In this document: positions 18,916 through 27,477 of the stretch, piece by piece
Layout of the letters: the number at the start of each line of letters is the position of its first letter
Position numbering within the stretch: the stretch's first letter is position 1
DNA from: CAJBLF01 sp964430205
Lineage (GTDB): Bacteria; Patescibacteriota; Gracilibacteria; Absconditabacterales; Absconditicoccaceae
NCBI GenBank assembly: GCA_964430205.1
Contig: CAYSER010000011.1
Span: 1 to 27,540 of the forward strand
Reading direction: 5' to 3'
DNA: 27,540 bases
Notes under the pieces: generated by a model
What the model was told of the DNA's origin: nothing
Database searches by the model: none
What the model saw: only the letters and a program-made list of their open reading frames with translations
Position numbers and translations under genes: made by a program

Positions 18916-18940
18916 AATTTAAAAATTTAAAATTTAAAAG
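18910..18940. repeat. AT-rich word repeat in the glyA leader
   Basis: Repeats of AATTTAAAA / TTTAGAATTT, the reverse complement of the words at 403-431 and 21874-21905. It occupies most of the predicted 5' leader of glyA. Confidence 0.55.
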
Positions 18941-18949
18941 TATATAATC

Positions 18950-20227
18950 ATGAAACACATCCAAACCAGAGATCCACAGGTCTACGAATCCATTCTTGCC
19001 GAGCAGAAAAGACAATCCGAAGGCATGGAGCTCATTGCAAGCGAAAATTATCAGTCAGCAGCTGTGCTTGAAGTGCAGGCCTCTGTTTTTGCAAACAAAT
19101 ACTCCGAATGATTCCCAGGACGCAGATACTATGGATGACAAGAGAATACGGATACGATCGAGCAGTTGGCGATCGATAGGGCAAAGGAGATTTTTCATGC
19201 GGATCATGCGAATGTGCAGGCGTTATCTGGTGCTGCAGCAAACCTCTGTGTCTATTCGGCATTGATGAATCCTGGAGATACGATATTAGGTATGGATCTG
19301 ACGCACGGTGGACATCTCACGCATGGTGCGCCGGTGACCTTCTTTTCCAAGGTATTCAATTTCATCAGATACAAGACCATCGACGGCAAAGTGGATTTTG
19401 ACGAGGTGCGCAGATTGGCTCATGAGCATAAGCCCAAGATCATCCTCGCAGGATTCTCTGCATATCCGAGAGAGCTCGACTACGGAAAGTTTGCCGAGAT
19501 AGCGAAAGAGGTCGGTGCTATAGCATTCGCTGACGTCTCTCATATCGGAGGATTCATTGCAGCTGGACTGCTCAAAAATCCGTTGGATTACGGGTTCCAG
19601 GTGATGATGACGACGACGCACAAGTCACTCAGATGACCGAGAGGAGCATTGATTCTCAGCAAAGGTATTGTCAGCAATCCGTTGAAGAAGCCTGAGGATA
19701 CGATTGAGAATATTCCGACCAGGATCGATAGGGCGGTATTCCCAGGCATGCAGGGCGGTCCACATATGAATACCATAGCCGCTATCGCCGTCGCACTCAA
19801 GGAGGTACAGTGACCGGAATTCAAAGCATATGCTGAGCAAGCACTCAAGAATGCACAAGTACTCGCGAACGAATTGACTGCGCGTGGATACAAGTTAATA
19901 ACAGGATGAACCGATAATCATATGGTGATAGTAGATTTTAGTTGAACGGATATGGATTGATCTATCGCAGAAAAAACTTTGGATACTATCTGAATCTCGA
20001 CATCGAAATCAACTATCCCTGATGACCCTAACCCTCCATTTCGTCCATCCGGACTTCGTATCGGTTTGCCAGCCATGACGACGAGAGGAGTGAAAGAGGA
20101 AGATACCAAGCAGATCGTCGAATTCATCGATCAGGCGTTGAGACATAAGGATGATGAAGAAGCATTAGCGAAACTAAGAAATGATGTCAGAGCGTTCGCT
20201 TTGAAGTTTCCAGTGCCTAGTTTGTAA
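18950..20227 (+). CDS. glyA: Serine hydroxymethyltransferase
   Basis: The PLP enzyme that interconverts serine and glycine and loads one-carbon units on tetrahydrofolate. The 425-residue product is full length and carries ELIASENYQS, YSEGFPGRRYYGG, ANVQALSGAAANL, LTHGGHLTHG, DVSHIGGFIAAG, the PLP lysine K225 in TTTHKSLRGPRG, GTDNHMVIVD and GLRIGLPAMTTRG. Nine TGA codons stand for Gly; those in EGFPG, YGG, RGPRG and GGTDNH are invariant family glycines, the clearest single proof of the code change. The ATG at 18950 gives the expected N-terminus. A glycine-producing enzyme is of special interest in an organism that uses a fifth glycine codon. Confidence 0.97.
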
Positions 20228-20252
20228 AACACAACCCACAAATATATCGCTT

Positions 20253-20465
20253 ATGGACACGTACATTACCACCTTTACCGCGAAGCCGCTCAAGGGCGGC
20301 TGGTACGCAATCTTCAAGAATTGGATACCTCTATCCAAAAATACCGCAGGCATAGGATATAGTAATCCGGCACGGAAGCGTCGAGAGCGTATCCTCAAGA
20401 CCAAGAATCCAAAAAAAACGATATATTCCTTATCCCGACAGGAGAGGAATCATGTCCGTCAATAG
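20253..20465 (+). CDS. Small basic hypothetical protein downstream of glyA
   Basis: A 70-residue Lys/Arg-rich protein (net strongly positive) with no membrane segment. The N-terminal half (MDTYITTFTAKPLKGGWYAI) looks strand-like and the C-terminal half is a basic tail. It ends with TAG, 25 bp after glyA, and a terminator follows within 6 bp, so it shares the glyA transcript. I do not recognise it. Nucleic-acid binding is possible from composition only. Confidence 0.6.
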   Translation: MDTYITTFTAKPLKGGWYAIFKNWIPLSKNTAGIGYSNPARKRRERILKTKNPKKTIYSLSRQERNHVRQ

Positions 20466-20470
20466 GAGGT

Positions 20471-20500
20471 ACTATCGCCGTATCTGGTGATGGTTTTTTT
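20471..20500 (+). terminator. Intrinsic terminator after the glyA unit
   Basis: ACTATCGCC pairs with GGTGATGGT (two wobble pairs), 6-nt loop, then a T7 run. The T run overlaps the stop codon of the convergent gene at 20499. Confidence 0.65.
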
Positions 20501-21230
20501 ATTGGCATGTTTTCATCGTTCATGTCTCCGTGTCGATCTCGCAATCGGCATAATAATGTGGACCATAGATGGTCCTAGATTCCAGCATATCGTGCCATGA
20601 ATCGAATCCTGTGATATATTTGATCATATCGTCCGTCAAACTACAACTTACGATGATGCTTTTTCATTGCTTCTTGATGGGTTCATCAGCCATATGGGTC
20701 AGATACTTGCCTTTGGTGAATTCTACAGGAATCGGTATCGCACTTTTTTTTGCGACATCGATGATATTGAATGCCTCCATGGCAAGGACTCAGAATCATG
20801 GATATTTGTGCCTTATCACAGCAAAATATTTATCCTTATCTATCTTCTCGAAAGCGGAAAAGTGAAAAAGATATTTCTCTTCCCGATAAGGCGAAACGGA
20901 AAGCTTCACTATCGTTCATGCATCCGACTCATCAGAGAGCGTACGGAGATAGGCGATATTTTTTATGATGCCGATCAAGATGATCTCTTGATCACGTAAG
21001 AGTATTTTATAATGGTCCATATTGTGCACCTTACGGGTTATCAGGGGTTGGACGTATTTCTGGGTGAATGCAGTGTCGTCATCCATAAGCTCTTGAAGTG
21101 CGGTAGGGAGAGGAAGAGTGAATATGCCCAAAAGATCTTTTTTGTAAGAAGAATGGATATCATATTCATCTACGATATGTTCGGTGGGAATATTTTTTCC
21201 TTTTGCAGAAAATGAAGCAGAAGATGCCAT
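20499..21230 (-). CDS. Hypothetical protein
   Basis: A 243-residue soluble protein from ATG 21230 to TAA 20499, not recognised. There is no signal peptide or membrane helix. Segments such as YREEKYLFHFSAFEKI, YFAVIRHKYPGFGVLAMEAF and SIIVSCSLTDDMIKYITGFD suggest an alpha/beta fold. TGA at 20916, 20796, 20790, 20664 and 20520 is read as Gly. In the standard code only fragments would be seen. A possible promoter (TTGATT-N19-TATACT, near 21357-21327) would give a leader of about 90 nt containing a small GCAT-based hairpin. The gene is convergent with the glyA unit. Confidence 0.7.
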
Positions 21231-21407
21231 ATTTTGGGGTAAGGAATATAAAGAGAAAAGAATCTGAAATTAATATGTTGTGTATTGAGTGTGCGATGCA
21301 TAGTGCCGTGAATGCATTTTTTGCTTAGTATACTAGGAATGATGAGCGGGAAATCAAGGAGGAAAAAACGGCCCACTCTCCTGAATAAAATAATTACCAA
21401 AAAAGAC

Positions 21408-21435
21408 TTGACATTTATATATAAATAAATATAAG
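21408..21435 (+). promoter_or_regulatory. Strong promoter of the orphan unit
   Basis: A consensus TTGACA, 16-bp AT-rich spacer and TATAAG, among the best promoters in the window. It predicts transcription from about 21443. Confidence 0.7.
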
Positions 21436-21451
21436 ATTATCACAAACATAA

Positions 21452-21769
21452 AAGACCTATGAAAGGTACGCTGCTTACATCCAGACGATCCGAATCTTCA
21501 ATAGGAAGATCGCCCCCGAGGGAACAGCTATAATCGACTATTGTATAACCCGAAAATTTGTTAGTAAGTATGCTTTGAGTATTAGGGCATAGGGACCCCA
21601 TGACCAAATACATATTCCCTACAATCCATTTCATGAAAAAAGATCCCCGTGGAACAAATTAAAGCAGGGGCGTGGTTTAATCGCTATTTCCGTGGATGTT
21701 AACGGAAAATGGGAGCCTAGAGGAAACAGAGCCTCCGGATGGAAAGACCATCATCAAAAATATTGCTAA
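21452..21769 (+). pseudogene. Coding-like region without start and with an internal TAG (decayed gene or structured RNA)
   Basis: One frame is open from 21452 to TAA at 21767 except for a single TAG at 21590. It reads like protein: YERYAAYIQTIRIFNRKI in the first part, then HIPYNPFHEKRSPW and IAISVDVNGKWEPRG after the TAG. Most codons fit an RNY pattern, no in-frame TGA is needed, and the frame has no ATG, GTG or TTG start at its 5' end. An ATG at 21459 is in another frame and opens only 24 codons. Strong promoter and terminator flank it exactly. The alternative is a roughly 365-nt structured RNA: TTCCGT/ACGGAA, TAGGGA/TCCCTA and ATCTTC/GAAGAT hairpins are possible. I could not match it to tmRNA or RNase P RNA. 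Confidence 0.4.
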
Positions 21770-21784
21770 AAAACATTGACGTGT

Positions 21785-21808
21785 AAGGCCCGGAATCTCC
21801 GGGCCTTT
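21785..21808 (+). terminator. Strong intrinsic terminator of the orphan unit
   Basis: AAGGCCCGGA and TCCGGGCCTT form a perfect 10-bp GC-rich stem with a 3-nt loop, 15 bp after the TAA at 21767; the T tail is short. Confidence 0.8.
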
Positions 21809-21825
21809 CCTATATATCGAAAAAC

Positions 21826-21853
21826 TTGATAGCCCGTACGTAATGACTATAGT
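21826..21853 (+). promoter_or_regulatory. Promoter of the DUF456-like gene
   Basis: TTGATA, 16-bp spacer, TATAGT, about 60 bp before ATG 21915. An AT word repeat fills the leader. Confidence 0.5.
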
Positions 21854-21873
21854 CCATAAGAAGACATACCATC

Positions 21874-21905
21874 ATTCTAAATTTTAAATTCTAAATTCTA
21901 AATTT
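21874..21905. repeat. AT-rich word repeat upstream of the DUF456-like gene
   Basis: ATTCTAAATTTTAAATTC and further copies of TTCTAAATT, the same word family as at 403-431 and, inverted, 18910-18940. Confidence 0.6.
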
Positions 21906-21914
21906 TTTTTTGAT

Positions 21915-22436
21915 ATGGATCTCGTTCTCATCATCATAGGTTTGGTGCTCTGCATCCTCGCGATCATAGGTTCTCTACTTCCGGTATTGCCAGGTCCTTT
22001 GCTTGCATATGTCGCATTCATCCTGCTACAATTCACGTCAAATCATCCTTTCTCTCGGACCTTCTTCATCGTACGGGCACTCATCATCATCTTCCTGACG
22101 GTCCTCGATTATGTTGTCCCTTCACGATGAACGAAGAGATTCTGAGGTACCAAATGGGGAGTCCGCGGAAGCAATGTCTGACTTATCGTTTCTGTCGTGA
22201 TCCTGCCGATCTTCGGTATCGTCGTCGGACCGTTCGGACTATTTGGACTCATAGGCGGCCCTTTTCTCTGAGCATATATAGGAGAGAAATATGCAGGACA
22301 GCATCATACCCATGCATTGAGGGCGGCGCGATGATCATTCATGGGGTTCCTGACCTGAAGTCTTCTGAAAGTAGTGGTCAGCGTTATTATGGCTGGATAT
22401 TTTTTCGTGAATGCATACAATGTGATAATCAAATAA
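21915..22436 (+). CDS. DUF456-like integral membrane protein
   Basis: A 173-residue protein with about four hydrophobic segments: LVLIIIGLVLCILAIIGSLL, LAYVAFILLQF, IVRALIIIFLTVLDYVV and a C-terminal pair. The glycine-rich motifs GTKRFGGTKWGVRGSNVG and GPFGLFGLIGGPFLGAYIGE are characteristic of DUF456 proteins, whose function is unknown. Seven TGA codons encode Gly, several inside those motifs; read with the standard code the gene would be cut after 71 residues. Proline/glycine pairs (LPVLPGPLL) in the first loop also fit the family. The gene has its own promoter, and the next gene starts 66 bp downstream on the same strand. Confidence 0.8.
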
Positions 22437-22502
22437 AAAGCACACACAGAAAACAATGATCCATGCATATTTTTTTTATTTGATAGGAGAACCAGATACG
22501 AC

Positions 22503-23150
22503 ATGAGCGAGCAAGAGAGACAAGAATTTGAATATACCTCACAGCAAAAGAGCAGATCAACACCCATTTCGTTACGTGCATATCTCTTGGCCGCGTTAAT
22601 GCTGCAACCAGCTTTCCAGATCAAGAGCGAATGAAATGATGCTTTCCTGGAGAGCCAGACCATTGTGCAATCCGATCATCCAACATCAGAAGGGAATGTA
22701 GAGCATATGATATCTATCGAGGCAGTCTTCAAGGATGGTATTAGGAGAGCTCTCAAGGGGCTCAACTCCATCAGTCAGATCCCTACAGGCGGCAAACCGA
22801 TAGAATACTATCGGAGCGAAGGGAGCGTAAAAGGAAAGAAATTGAGGCCCGAAGCCGTGCAGGCACTCAATCTCCCGGAAAAGTTCGACATCAGTCCAAG
22901 ACATATCACTAAGCCTGTGAAATCCATGGTCCTTTCGTTAGGAAATAGAAGATTCGATGTCGATCCACTAATCGGCAATATCCAGTCCATCTCATTGGAT
23001 GCGCATGGGCTGTTCATAGGAACGACATTGAAGAATATTACGTATGATAAACAGGAGAAGTTACCGGATCTCATGTTCAGGCTATGGATGACACCTAAAG
23101 GGAAAGGCGTTAAATCCGGATTCAGATGATCGACCATCACTGAACTCTAG
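22503..23150 (+). CDS. Hypothetical protein with an N-terminal membrane anchor
   Basis: A 215-residue protein. A polar N-terminus of about 20 residues is followed by LRAYLLAALMLQPAFQI (about residues 24-40), a short hydrophobic segment that could be an anchor or an uncleaved signal, then a hydrophilic domain that I do not recognise (for example KPVKSMVLSLGNRRFDVD, SLDAHGLFIGTTLKNITYD). TGA at 22632 and 23127 is read as Gly; the second carries the frame seven codons further to TAG at 23148. The start at ATG 22503 has an AGGAG 13 nt upstream, which is too far to be a good ribosome site. It is probably co-transcribed with the DUF456-like gene, and its surface location fits the secreted hydrolase that follows. 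Confidence 0.7.
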
Positions 23151-23156
23151 GAATCC

Positions 23157-23190
23157 CAAAAATTGAAAATTGAAAATTGAAAATTGAAAA
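23157..23190. repeat. (GAAAATT)n tandem repeat
   Basis: About four copies of the heptamer TTGAAAA in the spacer before the glycoside hydrolase gene. The last copy forms the -35 box of the promoter at 23184-23212. Confidence 0.8.
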
Positions 23191-23212
23191 TATCGTGTCG
23201 TTATGCTAAAAT
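23184..23212 (+). promoter_or_regulatory. Promoter of the glycoside hydrolase gene, -35 supplied by the repeat
   Basis: TTGAAA (last repeat unit), 17-bp spacer, TAAAAT with an extended -10 TG (TGCTAAAAT). The leader to ATG 23293 is about 75 nt and contains an ATTAATTATTCATTCAT word run (23262-23288). Confidence 0.6.
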
Positions 23213-23292
23213 GATGTCTAATGATCATACTCCAATAGGCCGTACGCTACAATACCATCATCTTTCATTATTAATTATTCATTCATCGTAAT

Positions 23293-24606
23293 ATGAAAAG
23301 AAAAATTGTTATAGGAATCCTATTCATTATCGGAATGTTATCACTGGGTTCAAGGTCCGAAGCCTATCTTTTCGGTATGAAGTCATGGGACAATAGCATC
23401 GAGAATATCCAGCAGATAGAGAAAGAGTATTCGCTTGATCTGCCGATCGTTTCGTTCATCTTCGATCCGCGATGAGATCATGTGGAGGCGATGATGAACA
23501 GTTTCAATGAAAAGATCGGTCCAGACAAGATCTATCATATCTCCATCTCACCCAATAGTTTTACGGCAGCCGAAGTCGCTGAGGGGAAATTCGACAAACA
23601 ATATACGCAGTTTTTCCAGGGCGTGAAGAAGAACAATCTCAGAGTCATTTTCCGTACGATGCATGAGATGAACGGAGGACGGTATCCGCGAAGCTCCAAT
23701 CCCAAGAATTTCAGGAAGGCATGGATCCATGTCTGGGAGCTTTCGAGAGCGCAGGGACTTGATCAAAACAATATTCTCTTCGATATGTCTGTCAATGCCT
23801 GGGATCTTCCTGCCAAATGAGGGAAGCCGAGCCAGACCGCGAGTTTCATCCAATGTCAGCAGAATCTCAAGGCGAAACTCTGATGCCCGACCTTCGAGGA
23901 CTATTATCCTGGCGACAAGTATGTGGACCTCATGGGCGTCACGTTCTACAACCGAGGCAAAGGCAACAGCAACAGGCGGCGAGGGACACCGGACAAGATA
24001 GTCAACGCAGCTGGTCGGCAGACGCTCGATAGGCTCAAGAAGTTCGATAAACCAATTTTCGTCGACGAAGTCGGGACCACAGCAGTCAATTATACGGGAG
24101 CATATGATTACAAGAAATCGCTCGAAGTTTATCAGAAGAATTCACAGATGAAAAACACCCGATTGCTTCAGCTCAGGGATTTCCTGCTCAGGGAGACGAG
24201 GATCGCAGGAGCGATCTATTTCAATGTCGATCTCACCAACGGGCTCAAGAACCGGACATTAGGAGAGCTCGATCGGTCCGTAATCGATTTCCAGTCCCAT
24301 AAGTTCTATGATAAGATTCTCGATGTCTATCAGGCAGGCAGGCCCAACGAGACAAACATGCTCTACTATCTCTTCAACATCAAACGTGTGACGATCAACA
24401 ATAAGACATATCTGATTAAATCTGACTATGTGAAACCAATCAAGGATCTCTATCTCTTCACGACGACGTATGTCACAGGACTTTCCAACCAACTTAGTTT
24501 CCTAGATGACACCAAACGCAATGGTACCTTATCCAATAAGTACAAGAGATTCACCAAAGCTGATCTCGATGCGATAGTGGATTCGACTAAGAAGTTCCTT
24601 CAATAA
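23293..24606 (+). CDS. Secreted GH26-like glycoside hydrolase (beta-mannanase type)
   Basis: Hydrolyses beta-1,4-mannan or a related glycan outside the cell, judged by family. The 437-residue product starts with a signal peptide (MKRKIVIGILFIIGMLSLGS, cleavage after SEA at about residue 24). The (beta/alpha)8 motifs follow: RTMHEMNGGRYP, where E125 is the expected acid/base, ILFDMSVNAWD, YYPGDKYVDLMGVTFYN, and KPIFVDEVGTTA, where E259 is the expected nucleophile. About 130 residues after the barrel are of unknown role. TGA at 23473, 23818 and 23881 is Gly. GH5- or other clan-A relatives cannot be excluded. The N-terminal YLFGMKSW, just after the signal, resembles GH26 openings. Confidence 0.82.
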
Positions 24607-24628
24607 AAAAAAGGCTGGAATCCCAGCC
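24605..24628 (-). terminator. Terminator for the 56-residue protein gene
   Basis: GGCTGG, loop AATC, CCAGCC. On the minus strand it is followed by T8. It abuts the stop codon of the convergent hydrolase gene. Confidence 0.75.
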
Positions 24629-24650
24629 ATCGATGTGATCAGGCAAATGC

Positions 24651-24821
24651 CTATACAGGCAATGCATCCAATTTCTGTTTGATATCCCCCAATTCTTTAG
24701 GGACAGTGGTATATCCTATTTCCGCGATGACATTGTGGGGGCGGGAAGCGGTCTTCAGTCGATCAGCATGATCGATGATTTTCTTGATGAGCATGAGCTC
24801 TCTTTTGGTGAAGGTGACCAT
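24651..24821 (-). CDS. Small hypothetical protein
   Basis: A 56-residue ORF from ATG 24821 to TAG 24651 on the minus strand, too short for common cut-offs. The sequence (MVTFTKRELMLIKKIIDHAD at the start, VPKELGDIKQKLDALPV at the end) is amphipathic and helical-looking, without a membrane segment. A dedicated T8 terminator lies 22 bp downstream, which supports expression. It follows the MoxR gene by 75 bp on the same strand and may share its transcript. Function unknown. Confidence 0.6.
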   Translation of the reverse strand: MVTFTKRELMLIKKIIDHADRLKTASRPHNVIAEIGYTTVPKELGDIKQKLDALPV

Positions 24822-24896
24822 GGTATCTTTGTTTTAGGTTTTCATTAATCTATGCTTTTTTGCAATGAAGTCAAATCAATAGTAAAAGTAAGGCGC

Positions 24897-26003
24897 TTAC
24901 ACCAGCTTCACCGTCTCGAACAGTTCCAGCAATACTTGGTCTTCCGTCATGCCGGCAAGTTTCGCGTGATAGTTGAGGATAACCCTATGTCTAAGGACCG
25001 GCAACGCGACTCTCTGGACATCTTCGTGGGTGACATACTCCCTGCCTTCCGCTAATGCTACTGCCTTGCTTGCGAGCATCAGTCAGATGGACCCTCTAGG
25101 TGAAGTACCGTAGAGAATGTATTCATGTTCTTTCCTAGTGATGGCGGTGAGTCTAGTGATATATGCTTTGATTTCATCGGAGATGGTTATGGTATCTATC
25201 GCTTTCTTGAGTTCCGTCAATTGGGCATGGGAGATGACACTCTTGATAGTGCTCAAATCTTCTTTTTCCAAGGTATCGAGGATAAGCTTCTCTTGATCTA
25301 GCGTAGGATAATCGACGAGGACCTTGAAGAGGAACCTATCCACTTGTGCTTCTGGCAATGGATACGTTCATTCTTGCTCTATCGGATTCTGGGTGGCGAG
25401 CACCAAGAATGGAGCGGGGAGTTTATGCGTCACTCATCAGATGGTGACTTGATGCTCCTGCATAGCTTCGAGCAAGGCGGATTGCACTTTCGGGGTAGCC
25501 CTATTGATCTCATCGGCGAGGATGATGTTTGCCATGATAGGGCCCATCTTGGTATCGAATTCCTGGGTCTTGGCATTATAGATTTCACCGCCGAGGATAT
25601 CTGCAGGCAACAGATCAGGGGTGAACTGGATCCTTTTGAAATCCAAGCCGAGGAGCTGTGCGAAGATATGGATGGTCTTAGTCTTGGCTAATCCGGGTAA
25701 ACCTTCTACCAGGACATGGCCTCCGCAGAGGATATTTATGAGGATGGAATTGATCAGTGTATCCATGCCGACGATATGGGTGTGGATTGTTTCCTTGAGA
25801 TGTTTCAGCTCTTTCTGATGGAATTGGATCGATCAGAGCCCTTCTTGGAAATATTTGGTGCCGATCTTCGCATGATGCTCAGGAGCGACCTGATTGCTCT
25901 TGAAGAGATGAAAGAACTGTTTGGTATCTTCCTTGAAGAACATCCGGATCACGACAATCACGATGACGACGACAAGAACTAAGAGGATGATGAGTGTCCG
26001 CAT
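24897..26003 (-). CDS. MoxR-type AAA+ ATPase with an N-terminal membrane anchor
   Basis: MoxR ATPases act as chaperones that mature or activate partner proteins, often with von Willebrand-factor-A proteins encoded next door. The AAA+ core is complete: Walker A GLPGLAKT (residues 101-108), Walker B ILADEINRATPKVQSALLEAM, VTIGGVTHKLPAPFLVLATQ, NPIEQEGTYPLPEAQVDRF and the lid region SPRGSIGLM. Unusually, the 368-residue protein begins with MRTLIILLVLVVVIVIVVIR, a clear membrane helix, then a charged linker of about 60 residues; typical MoxR proteins are soluble. TGA at 25833, 25437, 25434 and 25080 gives Gly. The start is the ATG 30 bp from the N gap; an upstream start within the gap is possible. 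No VWA gene is visible. Confidence 0.88.
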
Positions 26004-26032
26004 TCGATATCGGCTAATAGGATAAACACGAG

Positions 26033-26132
26033 NNNNNNNNNNNNNNNNNNNNNNNNNNNNNNNNNNNNNNNNNNNNNNNNNNNNNNNNNNNNNNNNNNNN
26101 NNNNNNNNNNNNNNNNNNNNNNNNNNNNNNNN
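26033..26132. other. Scaffold gap (100 N)
   Basis: Exactly 100 undetermined bases between the divergent MoxR and MscS genes. The size is probably arbitrary, so the promoters of both genes and possibly more sequence are missing. Confidence 1.
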
Positions 26133-26142
26133 GCATTGTAGC

Positions 26143-27015
26143 ATGAATACATTAGGTACCGCAGCTACAGCCGTCAAGGAGACCTTCCGAGATTTTCTCA
26201 TAAGAATGTACGAGAATCCATTCGTATCGAAACTGGTTTCCGTCATTTTGGCGATCGTATTGAGTTTGGTATTGATTTCACTTTCCAAGATGCTGGCGGT
26301 ATATCTCAAGACCAAGATCACCAAGAACTTCATCACCAAAGGGAGCAAGGATATCGAAAATGTATCGGCATTGCTTGGCGATATCATCTTCTACGCATTG
26401 GTGGTGTTTTCGCTATTCATAGGATTCAGTGTGGTAGGATTGCAGGTGGGGCTTATCTTGGGAGGTATTTCTATCGGGGTAGGGTTCGCATTCAGGACGA
26501 CATTGACCAATCTGATTTCTGGTATCATGATCTATACGACCAAAGAATATCAACCAGGCAGTATTGTCTTCATCAAATTGGGTAAACAGGAAATCCTAGG
26601 CAAGATCGAGGAGATCAATATGAAAGACACCATAGTCAGGGCATTCGATTTCAGGAGGATAGTCATCCCTAATTATAAGTTCGTCAATTCATTGATCAAA
26701 ACGTATAGCATCGAATCGGTCTTGAAATTGGAGATAGTACTCAATGTAGATATCAATCTCGATATAGAGAAGGTCATAGACGTTACCATCAAGAAGACCA
26801 ATTCCTATGATTTCGTCAATTATAAGGAATATACTCAGACATTGATCGAAAGCTTTGATCAGAAGGTCTGTAAGATGAGGGTAAGTTTCTGTTTCGATCC
26901 GAATGCCGGCATACCGACTGATCTTATGAGATCACGCGTACAGGCGTGACTGATTGAGGAATTCAAGAAAATGGAGGCAGAGAGAGTGTCATCAAAATCC
27001 ACAACCAAGGACTAA
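26143..27015 (+). CDS. mscS: MscS-family mechanosensitive channel
   Basis: A pressure-relief channel of the inner membrane that protects against osmotic downshock. The 290-residue protein has three hydrophobic segments (LVSVILAIVLSLVLISLSK, IIFYALVVFSLFIGFSVVGL, and the pore helix GLILGGISIGVGFAFRTTL). The beta domain with the signature NLISGIMIYTTKEYQPGSIV follows, then VRAFDFRRIVIPNYKFVNS and a C-terminal alpha/beta domain. The order and length match the MscS core. TGA at 26947 is Gly and the gene ends 22 codons later at TAA. The ATG is 10 bp from the scaffold gap, so a further upstream start cannot be excluded. The symbol is by family. Confidence 0.92.
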
Positions 27016-27084
27016 GACAGTACTCATAAACATACGACATACGAGAAAACAATGACTGAGCAGATATGCCGGTCTTTTTCTTGT

Positions 27085-27114
27085 AAAAAAAACCTTCCGG
27101 AAAATATCCGGAAG
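27085..27114 (-). terminator. Intrinsic terminator of the SecG-like gene
   Basis: CTTCCGG, 7-nt loop, CCGGAAG; on the minus strand it is followed by a T8 run interrupted only by GG at its start. It lies 20 bp after the TAA at 27135. Confidence 0.7.
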
Positions 27115-27134
27115 ATAATTGGTCTAAGAAAGAA

Positions 27135-27380
27135 TTAGAGGTCATAGATGATAGTATCAAGGAGGGAAATGCTCGCTCCAGAGAGATTAAAGAGAGCAAT
27201 TACCAGGAATATCGCCCAAGCGATGGTACAGAGACCTAAGATGATGCTCATACCCCGTTCCACGACGATGTTGTTTTTGATGATTTGGAGTTGACCATTA
27301 TAGCCGAATCCGTACCCGAAGCCGCACCACATGATTGAGAGGAGCAGCAAGGCGATGAAAACGAGTAATGAAGGTATCAT
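27135..27380 (-). CDS. Small two-helix membrane protein, possibly SecG-like
   Basis: An 81-residue protein with two membrane helices: IPSLLVFIALLLLSIMW (about residues 2-18) and MSIILGLCTIAWAIFLVIAL (about 44-63). A Gly-rich loop (GFGYGFGYNG) and ERG just before the second helix separate them. This topology and the Gly-rich loop resemble SecG, the small subunit of the SecYEG translocon, but key residues are too few to be sure. It has a good promoter and terminator of its own and no TGA codons; the stop is TAA. If not SecG, it is an unknown small membrane protein. Confidence 0.75.
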   Translation of the reverse strand: MIPSLLVFIALLLLSIMWCGFGYGFGYNGQLQIIKNNIVVERGMSIILGLCTIAWAIFLVIALFNLSGASISLLDTIIYDL

Positions 27381-27406
27381 AGGCGTTTTGTTTTGTGGTT
27401 TTGTCT

Positions 27407-27434
27407 AATATAAATATTTAATGTAATTTGTCAA
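27407..27434 (-). promoter_or_regulatory. Promoter of the SecG-like gene
   Basis: Minus strand TTGACA (27434-27429), 16-bp spacer, TATATT (27412-27407); the leader is about 20 nt. Confidence 0.65.
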
Positions 27435-27477
27435 GAACTTGATTTTGCGCCTATTTTCCCTATCGTTCCATTGTTCA

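Noticed and set aside
18943..18948. TATAAT just before the glyA ATG as a leaderless promoter
   Set aside because: It ends 1 bp before the ATG, so transcription would start inside the gene; the TTGATA/TATACT pair at 18872-18901 fits better.
21443..21810. tmRNA or RNase P RNA
   Set aside because: Size would fit, but the conserved ends of tmRNA (tRNA-like, CCA) and the P4 core motifs of RNase P RNA were not found on either strand.
25833..26387. A minus-strand open frame that spans the N gap
   Set aside because: It joins the MoxR N-terminus to the antisense of mscS only through undetermined bases.
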